A stretch of 60,141 nt of DNA from Bacteroides sp. UBA939 (GCF_002293435.1 NZ_DBDF01000038.1:1-60141); one strand, 5' to 3'. Shown: positions 40,074 through 49,491, numbered from the stretch's first letter. Notes: a model not told the origin generated them from the sequence alone. Numbers and translations: made by a program.

Positions 40074-41225
40074 CTACAAACTTTTATCCAGAAAAGACAA
40101 GATGGCGCATTGCACCTTTATCCCGCAATCGTGCGGCATATCCCACAGTTCCGTAACGAGCTTATCGCCTGCCGAACGGCTCTCCCACACACTGCGCATC
40201 TCCGCAAAAGCAGCTTTCACTCCTACGGGAGGAAACAGCTTGTCGTGCTCCCCATTAAGGAAGAACATCGGTTTGGGACAGGCAATGGATGCAATATGCG
40301 GATAATCCAAGTAACGGCGGATGCCGGGCAACATATTGGCAAAACCACCACGTTCGCGACCGTACTCCCATGAGAACTGGCAATCAGTCGTATTCATCCA
40401 GCAAACAGCAACCCCAGCATGAATTTTATCAGACAGCGCCGAAAGCATCCAGGCACGGTAAGCACCCATCGAAAACCCCATGCAGGCGATACGCTTGGAG
40501 TTCACTTCGGGCAGAGTAGCCAGGAAATCGGTAGTGTACATATCTTCGTAGTTCATGAAAGCGCTCAGACTACGCCCCAGCATCATGAAGTTTCCCGCAT
40601 TATCGGCATACTTGCTGCCGTCGGCTCCTTCCTTACGCCCACGCTCGCCCCAGTAAAGAGCATCTACGGAGATAACTACGTAGCCGTGAGCCGCCAGGTA
40701 ATCGCCTACGTACTGTCCGCCATAACAATTCGTCGCCCAACCGTCCGCATCATCAAGCACTGCCTTGTCCACCCCGAAAGGGCGAATCATCTTCTCTTTG
40801 CCAATGGTATAGTGTCCACCATGATCGTGCAACAGTACAACAGCCGGGAAAGGTCCTTCACCGTCGGGCACCAACAAATAAGCATTCACGCGCGAATAGC
40901 CGGTCAGATTAAAGCGCAGTTTCTTCGCCCGGTAGCCTTCACGCTGTTCTTCGGCAACAACCTCCATCTGATAGTCGGTGGTACGAGGCGGTGGCGCCAA
41001 CATAGCATCCAATACCGCCGCACGCGCCCTGGTGCGCCACTTCTTAAAGTTCTTCACCGGACTGTTGCCCCAAGCCAGGGGATAGGTCAGTTCTTTCTTT
41101 AACTGTTCAAGGAACACGGGCATCTCCCGTTCCAATTCATAAGCGGGTAATTGCTGAGAAAGGGCGGCCACCGAAGTGACCAGCCCTAACATACCCAAGA
41201 ACAATCTCTTTACCATATCTATCAT
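40074..41225 (-). CDS. secreted alpha/beta hydrolase (dienelactone hydrolase-like esterase)
   Basis: The 383-residue protein has a signal peptide (MVKRLFLGMLGLVTSVAALSQ), the oxyanion region VVLLHDHGGHY, the nucleophile elbow GFSMGAYRAW, an acid GEHDKLFPP, and the His in MPHDCG. It resembles dienelactone hydrolase-like esterases of Bacteroidetes glycan loci, such as acetyl- or other ester-removing enzymes. It is the last gene of the SusC-SusD-hydrolase unit, 15 bp after susD. The substrate is unknown. Confidence 0.88.
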   Translation of the reverse strand: MIDMVKRLFLGMLGLVTSVAALSQQLPAYELEREMPVFLEQLKKELTYPLAWGNSPVKNFKKWRTRARAAVLDAMLAPPPRTTDYQMEVVAEEQREGYRAKKLRFNLTGYSRVNAYLLVPDGEGPFPAVVLLHDHGGHYTIGKEKMIRPFGVDKAVLDDADGWATNCYGGQYVGDYLAAHGYVVISVDALYWGERGRKEGADGSKYADNAGNFMMLGRSLSAFMNYEDMYTTDFLATLPEVNSKRIACMGFSMGAYRAWMLSALSDKIHAGVAVCWMNTTDCQFSWEYGRERGGFANMLPGIRRYLDYPHIASIACPKPMFFLNGEHDKLFPPVGVKAAFAEMRSVWESRSAGDKLVTELWDMPHDCGIKVQCAILSFLDKSL

Positions 41226-41240
41226 CTATATATAATGCTA

Positions 41241-42971
41241 TTATCTATACCCCGGATTCTGCCCAAACTCTTCCTTATTCACCAGAGCATCCAGTTCGCT
41301 TTGCGGAATGGGACGCAACAGGTGGTGCTCCTTAATGTTGGCAGCAGCATCGGGGTTGCACGCCCGCACACGTTCCAACAGTTTGCCGGTACGTTTCAAG
41401 TCCATCCACCGGTGCTGTTCACCGGCCAGTTCGCGGGCGCGTTCGTCAAGAATGAAATCAATGTTGAGCTGACCTGCCGTGATACGCATGTCTGCTTCGT
41501 GACCGGGGATAGCACGCTGCTCGCGCAAGGTATTCATGTAACTCAGCGCTTCCGACGTGTTGCCCGCCTTCATACTGGCTTCGGCTACGATGAAATACAT
41601 CTCTGCCAGGCGGAATACCCAGAAGTCACGGGCACTTTCGTACTCCCATCCGGTGGCACGGGTGTTATCCTGAAACTTATAAGTAGCTACGTAGACGTCG
41701 CGGTTCTTCATCTTGCCGTCCGGCATAAAGATATCGTTGCGGTCGAATATCTGGTAACGCTTGCCGGCACGATATTCATCGGTTACCGCATATTTGGTAG
41801 TGACGAAAGCCGTATCGCCAATCTGCAATCCGCCGGGTACGCCATAGCGTTCGCCATAAGCCACATCGTAGTTGTCGGTAGTGGTATTTACCAGCCATGT
41901 GGTGCGGAAGGTACCGTCCCAGCGTTGGTCTATGGTTTCATCGAACATGTGCAGCCAGGCAAGGTTGGGCTTGAGCAGATTCCACGGCGAAGTATTGCCC
42001 ATACGCGGGTCGTCGGTGCTCGAAGCCACCCAAATGCCGCAACCGCCCACCATCCAGTAGCACATGCCCGAAACAATGAATGCACTGTTTCCGCCGTTGC
42101 CCAGCACGGTAGAGTTGGCAGCACTGGGATTGCCATTGTTGTCGAAGGCATTGTTCAGCGTTACATCTACCGAATAGTCCACCCACCAGATGGCTTCGGT
42201 GTTAGTTTGCCCTTGATTGTTTGCCATGTCGAACGTTTCGGCAAAGCTGTCGTAGAAAGCCAGTCCGGGAGTGTTGATAACCTCTTTTGCCAGCGACGCA
42301 GCTTCCGCCCAACGTTCGCGGAAGAGGCAGAGACGAGCCTTGAAAGCCTTGGCAGCAAGCTGGGTTACCCGACCATTATCTTTGTTGGGTGTTCCTGCCA
42401 GCAGTGTGATAGCTTCTTCTACATCAGCAAAGATTTGAGTATAGAAATCCTCAACCGACGAGCGTTGTGCAGTTCTGACCGGCTCTTTCATCTCTTCGGT
42501 ATAGAGCACCACACCTCCCCATTGCTCAACAATGAGATGAAGATAGAGGGCGCGCAGGAAATGCGCTTCACCCAAACGGCGCTTTCTGGTAGCGTCGTCC
42601 AGTCCGGCTGCATCGGCGCGGATAATGGCGGCATTACATGCATTCAGTCCACCATAGAGATTGTTCCACATGTGCTCAAACAATATTTGGTTGGGTTGCA
42701 TTTCGGATGCATAAAGCCCCATATAGCTGGGATTACCTTCGGTGTACATGTCGGTACCGGTTTCGGACATGGCATAACCATCTGATTTGCCGTACCACGT
42801 ACGCAGATAAGAGTAGCAGGAATTGATTAGATTCTCATATCCTTCGGGAGTGCTGTACAGCACATCGGCGGTAATGGAGTTGCGGTTAATCTCGTTCAGA
42901 AAGTCGGAACACGAAGAGAAACCGAGTATGATTGCAATGAATAGTGTATATATCTTTTTCATAATGGACAT
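41241..42971 (-). CDS. SusD/RagB-family glycan-binding lipoprotein
   Basis: The 576-residue product has a lipoprotein signal (IILGFSSC) and the SusD/RagB fold. Seen are the early helical TPR-like region with GYENLINSCYSYLRTWY, a central PVRTAQRSSVEDFYTQIFADVEEA block, and the late RARELAGEQHRWMDLKRTGKL motif. SusD proteins bind glycan at the surface and lid the SusC channel. It lies 15 bp after the susC-like gene. An ATG at 42962 (MKKIY) is an alternative start, close to the signal-peptide pattern. Confidence 0.95.
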   Translation of the reverse strand: MSIMKKIYTLFIAIILGFSSCSDFLNEINRNSITADVLYSTPEGYENLINSCYSYLRTWYGKSDGYAMSETGTDMYTEGNPSYMGLYASEMQPNQILFEHMWNNLYGGLNACNAAIIRADAAGLDDATRKRRLGEAHFLRALYLHLIVEQWGGVVLYTEEMKEPVRTAQRSSVEDFYTQIFADVEEAITLLAGTPNKDNGRVTQLAAKAFKARLCLFRERWAEAASLAKEVINTPGLAFYDSFAETFDMANNQGQTNTEAIWWVDYSVDVTLNNAFDNNGNPSAANSTVLGNGGNSAFIVSGMCYWMVGGCGIWVASSTDDPRMGNTSPWNLLKPNLAWLHMFDETIDQRWDGTFRTTWLVNTTTDNYDVAYGERYGVPGGLQIGDTAFVTTKYAVTDEYRAGKRYQIFDRNDIFMPDGKMKNRDVYVATYKFQDNTRATGWEYESARDFWVFRLAEMYFIVAEASMKAGNTSEALSYMNTLREQRAIPGHEADMRITAGQLNIDFILDERARELAGEQHRWMDLKRTGKLLERVRACNPDAAANIKEHHLLRPIPQSELDALVNKEEFGQNPGYR

Positions 42972-42986
42972 GTTTTTTTGAGTGAA

Positions 42987-45971
42987 TTAGAAACTAACGT
43001 TAGCACCAAAGACTATTTGCTTGGTCATAGGATAAGAGTTGGCTCCACCACGTTCGGGGTCGTAGTTGTCGGAGTGGCTGAAGGTGAAGAAGTTCTTCAG
43101 CGTAGTGTAGAGACGCAACTTTGAGAGATGCGCTTTACTTATCCAGGCTTTTGGGAAACTATATCCCAAGGTTACATCCTTGATTTTAAGGAAGTCGCCC
43201 TTCTCGTAAGCCAGCGTGCTGGTGTAGAGCATCTGCGGCTTGTTGAAGTTAGGACGCGGATAAGCGTTGCTGGGATTTTCGGGTGTCCAGTAGTCGCACA
43301 CCACCGAGTTTTGCCAGCCGGTGGGCGAGAAGCTTCCTTTAGCCTGATTGGAAATGAGGTGCCCCACACGGGTGTAAAGGAAGAACGAGAAGTCCCATCC
43401 CTTAAACTCGAAACGGTTGTTCATACCCGCCGTCCATTTGGGTGTGCGCTGACCCAATACGCGGCGGTCTTCGTTAGCATCAATGCTGCCGTCTCCATCC
43501 TGGTCTTTTACGCGGATGTCGCCCGGCTCGTAGCCATACTCGGCTGCCGTAGCAGCATCGGCTGTTTGCCAGATACCTATCTTTTCGAAGTCGTAGATAA
43601 CCGAGATGGGATGTCCGATGAACCAGCCGCTACCCACATCATCTTGCTTATCGCCCAAACTCAACTCTACAATTTTCTCTTTATTGGCAGAGAAAGTGAA
43701 GTCGGTAGTCCACTTAAAGTCCTTGGTGTCGAAGTTCACCGTATTGATGCTAAGGTCTATTCCTTGTGTTTCGGTCTTACCAATATTGCTGATAACCTGT
43801 GTAAAGCCTGTGTGTCCGGGTAATACCATCGACATGAGCAGGTCGCTCGTCCGCGTCTTATACGCATCAAGAGTAAGATAGACGCGGTTGTTGAACATAC
43901 CATAATCTACGCCCACATTGAATACCGCAGTATTCTCCCAGCCTAAGGTAGGATTGGCCATGCCATACGGACGATATCCGTAAGCGGCACTTGTACCGAA
44001 TTCGTACATACTGCGATCCAGTCCGCCGGTTGTTTGGTAAGCCCTAACAGCACTGCTGCCCGATACACCGTAAGAGAGACGCAATTTCAGGTCGCTCACT
44101 ACATCAACTTCTTTCAGGAAAGCCTCATCCTTCATACGCCAGGCTACCGCCACCGATGGGAAGTAAGACCACTTGTGACCTTTAGCCAACACCGACGCAC
44201 CGTCGGTACGCAGCGTGGCAGTAAGCAGGTATTTATCCATCAGTTTGTAGTTGATGCGGGCAAAGTACGAAAGCATGGATTGTTCAGTAAGCGTACTGGC
44301 CAATTTATATTCGCTGGATGTACCGTCGAGGTTGTGGAACAGGGCTTGTTCAAAGGCAAGTCCCTTGCCTTCGGCGTAAGTGTCTTCCGCAACACTTTTC
44401 CACATACTGTGCCCCACCATGGCAGTAAGCGAATGGATACCAAAGTCTCGAGTGTAAGTCAGCGTGTTATCCCACGTCCATTTGTTGCCGTGATATTCGG
44501 TTTTAGATACCCGCGCCATATTGGAGTTGCGTCCTACAAAACTGGAGTTCACACCCTCGAAGTGTCCGTTACGGCTGGCGTACGAATCGATACCGAAGTT
44601 GGTACGGAAAGTCAATCCCTTGATAATCTCCCAGTTTAGATAGGCGGTACCGAAGAAGCGGGTAGCCTTGGTTTCGTCGAGATAATTATTGGGGTCTTGA
44701 TCGAAGAGCATGTTGATTTGTGTAGAGCCATCGCCCGTGAAGGGATACTTCCGCAGTGTACCGTCTTCGTTGTATGGAATGCCGTAAGGTACTTGAAACG
44801 TAGCCTGATGGTAATTACCACTGGCTCCATTGTTGAGTGTGGAACTCATAAAGGTTGCCGAAGCACCGGCTTCCATACTCTTGGAAATCTGCTGGGTTAC
44901 GCTAAGGCGACCGTTGTAGCGGCTAAAATCTTCGCCTACCAGGATACCGTCTTCGTTGAAGTAGTCGAGCGAGAAAGAAGCCCTGGTTTTCTCTCCACCT
45001 CCACTTATCGAGAGCGAATAGTTTTGAGTGGTAGCATCGTCCATAATAAGGTCGAACCAATCGGTATAAACGTTATCGGCGATACGTCGGAGCGATTCAG
45101 GGTCTATAAAGTTGGCATCATCGGCAGGCGAGTTCCACACCCCGGCAGCACGATAGGCTTCGCGGCGGAAAGCGATGTACTGTTGTGTGTTTTGCATCTT
45201 AGGCAGATTCGTCTCAAGGCTCGGTCCCCAGTAGGCATTCAGGTCGACTGTAACTTTGCCGGCTTTACCCTTTTTAGTAGTGATAAGGATAACGCCATTG
45301 GCACCGCGCGAACCATAGATAGCAGTAGTCGATGCATCTTTCAGTACTTCGATAGATTCCACATCATTAGGATTGATGTTGATATCCGCACCGTAATCAA
45401 TACCGTCAACCAAAATCAGCGGAGAGTTGTCGCCTCTAAGCGAACGGTTACCACGAATGGTAAAATTGAAGCCGCTACCGGGTTGACCACTGCTACGGGT
45501 CATGTCCAAACCTGCAATCTTACCTTGCATGCTCTCCAGCACATTACTGGTAGGCACCGCCGTGATATCCTGAGATTTAACAGAAGCAATAGATCCTACC
45601 AAGTCTCTCTTCTTAACGGTACCATAACCTATCACTATTACTTCATCCAGAGCCTGGGCATCTTCTCTCAAAACTACATTGATAGCAGATTGCTGTCCCA
45701 CGGTTACTTCCTGAGAAACATATCCTATATAAGAGTAGACCAATACCACCTTTCCCAAAGGTACCGAAAGTGTATAATTACCATCAATATCAGTGATTGT
45801 CCCTGTAGCAGAACTGCCTTTCAACATTACATTCACACCAATCAATGGTTCCTGTTTCGAGTCTGTTACCATACCCGTGATTGTTTTGTTTTGTGCATAC
45901 AGGCATTGAGCCAGTATCAGCGCCAATACAAAACATACTTTTCTAAAATAAAAATACTGTTTGTTTTTCAT
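42987..45971 (-). CDS. SusC/RagA-family TonB-dependent outer-membrane transporter
   Basis: The 994-residue product has a signal peptide and a carboxypeptidase-D-like N-terminal domain (about 30-105; ITGMVTDSKQEPLIGVNVMLKG). A plug domain follows (SPLILVDGIDYGADININPNDVESIEVLKDASTTAIYG), then a large C-terminal beta-barrel ending in KQIVFGANVSF. It imports oligosaccharide with its SusD partner. As first gene of the unit it carries the regulated promoter region at 46043-46101. Confidence 0.96.
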   Translation of the reverse strand: MKNKQYFYFRKVCFVLALILAQCLYAQNKTITGMVTDSKQEPLIGVNVMLKGSSATGTITDIDGNYTLSVPLGKVVLVYSYIGYVSQEVTVGQQSAINVVLREDAQALDEVIVIGYGTVKKRDLVGSIASVKSQDITAVPTSNVLESMQGKIAGLDMTRSSGQPGSGFNFTIRGNRSLRGDNSPLILVDGIDYGADININPNDVESIEVLKDASTTAIYGSRGANGVILITTKKGKAGKVTVDLNAYWGPSLETNLPKMQNTQQYIAFRREAYRAAGVWNSPADDANFIDPESLRRIADNVYTDWFDLIMDDATTQNYSLSISGGGEKTRASFSLDYFNEDGILVGEDFSRYNGRLSVTQQISKSMEAGASATFMSSTLNNGASGNYHQATFQVPYGIPYNEDGTLRKYPFTGDGSTQINMLFDQDPNNYLDETKATRFFGTAYLNWEIIKGLTFRTNFGIDSYASRNGHFEGVNSSFVGRNSNMARVSKTEYHGNKWTWDNTLTYTRDFGIHSLTAMVGHSMWKSVAEDTYAEGKGLAFEQALFHNLDGTSSEYKLASTLTEQSMLSYFARINYKLMDKYLLTATLRTDGASVLAKGHKWSYFPSVAVAWRMKDEAFLKEVDVVSDLKLRLSYGVSGSSAVRAYQTTGGLDRSMYEFGTSAAYGYRPYGMANPTLGWENTAVFNVGVDYGMFNNRVYLTLDAYKTRTSDLLMSMVLPGHTGFTQVISNIGKTETQGIDLSINTVNFDTKDFKWTTDFTFSANKEKIVELSLGDKQDDVGSGWFIGHPISVIYDFEKIGIWQTADAATAAEYGYEPGDIRVKDQDGDGSIDANEDRRVLGQRTPKWTAGMNNRFEFKGWDFSFFLYTRVGHLISNQAKGSFSPTGWQNSVVCDYWTPENPSNAYPRPNFNKPQMLYTSTLAYEKGDFLKIKDVTLGYSFPKAWISKAHLSKLRLYTTLKNFFTFSHSDNYDPERGGANSYPMTKQIVFGANVSF

Positions 45972-46042
45972 ATTAATACATTTGAATTAATAAAAGAATA
46001 AAGTTTCTCGATTAATAAGATTATCGCTTCAATCTCACACTG

Positions 46043-46101
46043 CAAAGTAGAGGATTAATCTGTTTTGGGAGGTTAAAAAAATGCTTGATTCGGTTAAAAA
46101 A
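46043..46101 (-). promoter_or_regulatory. susC-like promoter with 21-bp-spaced direct repeat
   Basis: On the minus strand TTTTTTAACC occurs at 46101-46092 and again at 46080-46071, exactly 21 bp apart. A TACTTTG element (near the TAnnTTTG -7 form) follows at 46049-46043, about 21 bp downstream. This is the layout expected for an AraC-type HTCS binding as a dimer just upstream of or over the -33 position. Leader length to the start codon is about 65 nt. Confidence 0.5.
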
Positions 46102-46152
46102 TAGCTTTGTATGACCGGATACTGCTTGAGGAGATGGTATTGAGTAGACAAA

Positions 46153-46325
46153 TCACCTCACGAGGTGTACTTTTCGCTTCACAAAACAGTTTTGCTTCAC
46201 TCCATATCGTTTTTTAAGCTAATTACTTGTTGATTCACTAAGATTTAGTTCTTCGTCCATTAAGAACTAATATTCGTTTTGCATAAATCTAATTGTTCGA
46301 CGGTTGTCGAACGAAAAGATTTATG
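46153..46325. repeat. cluster of hairpins upstream of the susC-like promoter
   Basis: Three stems lie in a row: CACCTC-AC-GAGGTG (46153-46166); TTAGTTCTT/AAGAACTAA (46245-46253 with 46262-46270); and a compound hairpin at 46282-46325 (CATAAATCT...GTTCGAC-GGTT-GTCGAAC...AGATTTATG). The whole gap 45972-46657 has no gene. Besides these stems it contains the susC promoter and the palindrome array at 46551-46650. An RNA or a terminator region for the upstream membrane-protein gene is possible. Confidence 0.5.
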
Positions 46326-46550
46326 TAATCGCAGAGATAGATTTATTAGAAACAGGTACTAAATGACAGGCTAAACAGCATCAGTTTATAGCAATACCGG
46401 CAGGAACAAACCTTTTGGTACAGTTACCCTGATTTTAATTATAATTTGCTTGCGCCTAAAATGACGAAGGAACCCAGTAATTGCATCAAATACGCAATGC
46501 AACCAATACTTTCGCTTACAGTCTTTGTTTTTGATTGAACAAACAAATTC

Positions 46551-46650
46551 ATCCCATGAGACGAATTATTTCGTCCCACGAGATGAAAAAATCCGTCTCA
46601 TGGGATGAATTTTTTCGTCTCGTGAGACAAAAATATTGGTCTCGTGAGAC
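46551..46650. repeat. array of five 12-bp palindromes at exact 22-bp period
   Basis: Variants of GTCTCGTGAGAC (consensus RTCYCRYGRGAY) lie at 46551-46562, 46573-46584, 46595-46606, 46617-46628 and 46639-46650. Their centres are exactly 22 bp apart, with A+T-rich spacers. The last copy is 7 bp beyond the stop of the UPF0126 gene. The even period and palindromic units suggest binding of several dimers on one DNA face, or a dispersed repeat family. It is not a CRISPR: units and spacers are too short and the spacers are similar to each other. Confidence 0.85.
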
Positions 46651-46657
46651 GAATTTG

Positions 46658-47263
46658 TTACCTTGAAAGTATAGGCAAACAAATATTATACTTCACAGCA
46701 AGAATACGCGTCAGGAATACTGTCACCCCGGCTACTACCTGGCAACCATAAGGCTGCATCCCGGCGAGATGGCACAACCAATAGGTCATACCACCTATCA
46801 CACATGCCATAGCATAAATTTCTTTTCGGAAAATCAATGGAATCTCATTGATAAATACGTCGCGGATAACACCGCCTGCAGCTCCTGTCATAGTACCCAT
46901 TATGATAGCTACCCAAAACGGATACCCCAATGCAATACTCTTACCCACACCCACCACTGTAAACAGCGCCAGGCCTATACTGTCGAATATGAAGAAAGTG
47001 TTATTCAAATGAATGAGATACTTGCCGAAAAGGATTACCCAAAGCAGAGCTAACCCTGTACATATCAAATAAATGGGATTCGTCATCCAACCGGGCGTCA
47101 CATCCAGTAACACATCGCGTATCGTACCGCCTCCGATAGCAGTTACAAAACCTACCACGTACGCACCAAACCAGTCGAATTTCTTTGCCGAAGCCAGACG
47201 AATACCGCTGATAGCAAAAGCAAACGTACCTATAAAATCGAGTATCTGAACAAATGTTGGCAT
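46658..47263 (-). CDS. TRIC/UPF0126-family membrane protein
   Basis: The 201-residue product has about seven hydrophobic helices and the two family signatures GGGTIRD and GGVIRD, indicating an internal repeat. It belongs to the UPF0126/trimeric intracellular cation channel-like family, proposed to conduct cations. It is transcribed divergently from the epimerase-like gene, with a near-consensus minus-strand TACTTTGC at 47289-47282 in the intervening gap. Confidence 0.92.
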   Translation of the reverse strand: MPTFVQILDFIGTFAFAISGIRLASAKKFDWFGAYVVGFVTAIGGGTIRDVLLDVTPGWMTNPIYLICTGLALLWVILFGKYLIHLNNTFFIFDSIGLALFTVVGVGKSIALGYPFWVAIIMGTMTGAAGGVIRDVFINEIPLIFRKEIYAMACVIGGMTYWLCHLAGMQPYGCQVVAGVTVFLTRILAVKYNICLPILSR

Positions 47264-47313
47264 ATTGCATTAATTTAGCGGGCAAAGTAACGAATAATTT
47301 CCCTAAGAAAACG

Positions 47314-47321
47314 TATTTTTG
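47314..47321 (+). promoter_or_regulatory. -7 element before the epimerase-like gene
   Basis: TATTTTTG matches the TAnnTTTG consensus and lies about 65 nt upstream of the preferred start at 47387. No convincing -33 partner was found. Confidence 0.4.
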
Positions 47322-47386
47322 CTCCATCATTTCAGCCTGCATTATTCATAATGCAGTTTAGAGGCGAACAGAAAAATACCAGCAAA

Positions 47387-48484
47387 ATGAAAATAACCAT
47401 CGTATCGGGAGCACGTCCCAACTTCATGAAAATAGCCCCCATCTGCCGTGCCATTGATGCAGCCAGGGAAAGTGGTAAGAACATCTCATACCGCCTGATA
47501 TACACCGGGCGTCAGGACGACACAAGCCTCGACGCTTCCTTGTTTTCCGATTTGGATATGAAGAAGCCCGATGGTTATCTGAACGTCAGCGGACACGATC
47601 ATTCCGAAGTGGCAGCAGCCATTATGCTGGCGTTTGAAAAAGAATTGGATGCACACCCGACCCGGGTGGTTCTTGTTGTAGATGACCTCACAGCTACCAT
47701 GAGTTGCTCCATCGTTGCCAAAAAGCGCGGACTGAAAGTGGCTCACCTCATTGCCGGCACCCGTTCGTTCGATATGAACATGCCACGCGAAGTAAACCGG
47801 ACTATTGTAGACGCCATTTCCGATTACCTGTTCACGGCAGGCATGGTGGCTAACCGTAATCTGAATCAGGAAGGGATGATACCGGAATATATTCATTACG
47901 TAGGTAATATCCTGATAGATACAGTCCGCTACAATCGCCACCGCCTGCTACAACCCGTATGGTTCTCTACCATGAGATTGAAAGAGCGCGGTTACCTGCT
48001 GCTTACCCTCAACCGCCATGACTTGCTGGCTAAGAAACACGTGTTGAATGCCTTGTTACAGACGCTGATAGAAAAATCCGAAGGAGTTCCTGTCATTGCT
48101 CCTTTGCATCCTTACGTGCAAAATGCCATTAAATCATTGGAAATCAAAGCGCCGAATCTGCATATATTGCCGCCGCAAAGTTATCTTCACTTCGGTTATC
48201 TCGTCAATCATGCCAAAGGTATTGTTACTGATTCCGGAAACATTGCCGAAGAAGCCACTTTCCTTGACGTGCCTTGTATCACGCTGAACTCTTATGCCGA
48301 GCATCCCGAAACCTGGCGTTGCGGTACCAACGAGCTGGTTAACGAAAGCCCTTCCGCACTCGCCACTTCATTAGAAAGACTGATACGCGGGGAATGGAAA
48401 CACACCACCCTGCCCGACCGTTGGGACGGGCGAACAGCAGAACGTATCGTACAAACCTTGATTTACGGAGAATTAAGACTCTAA
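47387..48484 (+). CDS. UDP-N-acetylglucosamine 2-epimerase-like protein
   Basis: The product of about 365 residues resembles WecB/UDP-GlcNAc 2-epimerases: KITIVSGARPNFMKIAPI at the N-terminus, VAHLIAGTRSFDMNMPREVNRTIVD in the middle, and TDSGNIAEEATFLDVPCITLN near the C-terminus. These enzymes make UDP-ManNAc for surface polysaccharides. The central region differs from canonical enzymes (VDDLTATMSC in place of the GD.NS... segment), so the substrate may differ. Start: ATG 47387; an upstream in-frame ATG at 47351 is possible. It converges with the glycosyltransferase gene, 3 bp apart. Confidence 0.85.
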   Translation: MKITIVSGARPNFMKIAPICRAIDAARESGKNISYRLIYTGRQDDTSLDASLFSDLDMKKPDGYLNVSGHDHSEVAAAIMLAFEKELDAHPTRVVLVVDDLTATMSCSIVAKKRGLKVAHLIAGTRSFDMNMPREVNRTIVDAISDYLFTAGMVANRNLNQEGMIPEYIHYVGNILIDTVRYNRHRLLQPVWFSTMRLKERGYLLLTLNRHDLLAKKHVLNALLQTLIEKSEGVPVIAPLHPYVQNAIKSLEIKAPNLHILPPQSYLHFGYLVNHAKGIVTDSGNIAEEATFLDVPCITLNSYAEHPETWRCGTNELVNESPSALATSLERLIRGEWKHTTLPDRWDGRTAERIVQTLIYGELRL

Positions 48485-48487
48485 GAC

Positions 48488-49351
48488 TCAGGAAAGAGAT
48501 AATCTGCATAGATATCCCAATTTATAAAAAGCAAAAAGCCATAGAGAGGGATGCTTTCCTATAAGATTTGCCTCCAAAAGCCCCTCGAACAAACGGAATA
48601 TGAAAGCAATGAGTGCCACGGCATGAAACTGCTTCACCTTGTTGTACCAACGCAACAACCGGACATACGGAAGTAACTCACTTTCATACCCCAACAAGTT
48701 CCTCACAGAGCGACGTGTCTTGGCCAGAAAAGCAGAAGCATCCTCTTCCACCAGATGCCATACCGGATTTTCAATATGCAGCACAGGTATTCCTTCCTCC
48801 TCCAGCCTCTTTCCGAAAACAGTATCCTCATATCCAAGATGAAACGTCTCGTCAAAGCAAACCCGCAAAAAGGTTTCTTTCGGGATGAAGAAATTCATAC
48901 TGATGAACCGTTGATAAGGATGCCTGTTTCGCTCAACTGCCGATTGTACTTCTACCTGCACTCCATACTTATACCGCAAAACCGACTTCCCCGTTTCCTG
49001 ATATAAAAAGCCTCCACAGACCACCTGTCCGCCCACACAATCGAGATACACAGAAAGGAAATCATCACCTGCCGGCCTCGTATCTGTATCCAGAAAAAGC
49101 AAATAAGGATAACATGCCTGTTCCCCCAGGTAATTGCGCACAAATGCCGGCCCGTGATTTTCATTAAGTTCAAGTATACGGCATTCTTTCAACACATTCA
49201 GTACACGGTTTTCTCTCTTTATCTCTTCACACGACGCATCATCCGCCAACAGGATTTCAAAAGGAACCTTCGTCAGCAAAGCCATCGCATGCAGTCTTCT
49301 GACTAATGGCACGCAGGAGACATTGTACACCGGAATAAGTATGGATAACAT
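48488..49351 (-). CDS. family 2 glycosyltransferase
   Basis: The product of about 287 residues has a GT2 (GT-A) fold: MLSILIPVYNVSC, ILLADDASCEEI, and the LLFLDTDTRP segment containing the metal-binding DTD. A C-terminal hydrophobic helical region is present (WYNKVKQFHAVALIAFIFRLFEGLL). It transfers sugar in cell-surface glycan assembly. A TATATTTG -7 element at 49363-49356 overlaps an in-frame upstream ATG (49366), so I prefer the ATG at 49351. That would leave almost no leader. Confidence 0.87.
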   Translation of the reverse strand: MLSILIPVYNVSCVPLVRRLHAMALLTKVPFEILLADDASCEEIKRENRVLNVLKECRILELNENHGPAFVRNYLGEQACYPYLLFLDTDTRPAGDDFLSVYLDCVGGQVVCGGFLYQETGKSVLRYKYGVQVEVQSAVERNRHPYQRFISMNFFIPKETFLRVCFDETFHLGYEDTVFGKRLEEEGIPVLHIENPVWHLVEEDASAFLAKTRRSVRNLLGYESELLPYVRLLRWYNKVKQFHAVALIAFIFRLFEGLLEANLIGKHPSLWLFAFYKLGYLCRLSLS

Positions 49352-49472
49352 AGTGCAAATATACATTTTCTTTTTAGCATCTTTTCCGTTGTATCAAGGC
49401 AAAAGAAGAGTATAATAAACATTCCTCTTACTTCTTTATATTATATTTACTTCTCTGTTAACAATAAATCGT

Positions 49473-49480
49473 TAACTTTG
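49473..49480 (+). promoter_or_regulatory. -7 element before the DUF5686 gene
   Basis: TAACTTTG matches TAnnTTTG and lies about 12 bp before the start codon at 49492. The very short leader is typical of some Bacteroidetes genes; the -33 element is not clear. Confidence 0.4.
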
Positions 49481-49491
49481 CGCCCTGATAT

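Noticed and set aside
41235..42785. 516-codon open frame antisense to the susD-like gene
   Set aside because: It lies entirely opposite a strongly recognised SusD gene, and its translation shows no family-like motifs. Long antisense frames are expected opposite such codon usage.
44697..46001. 434-codon open frame antisense to the susC-like gene
   Set aside because: It is the shadow of the SusC gene and no domain is recognised.
46551..46650. A CRISPR array
   Set aside because: Units are 12-bp palindromes with 10-bp A+T-rich spacers and no cas genes are near.
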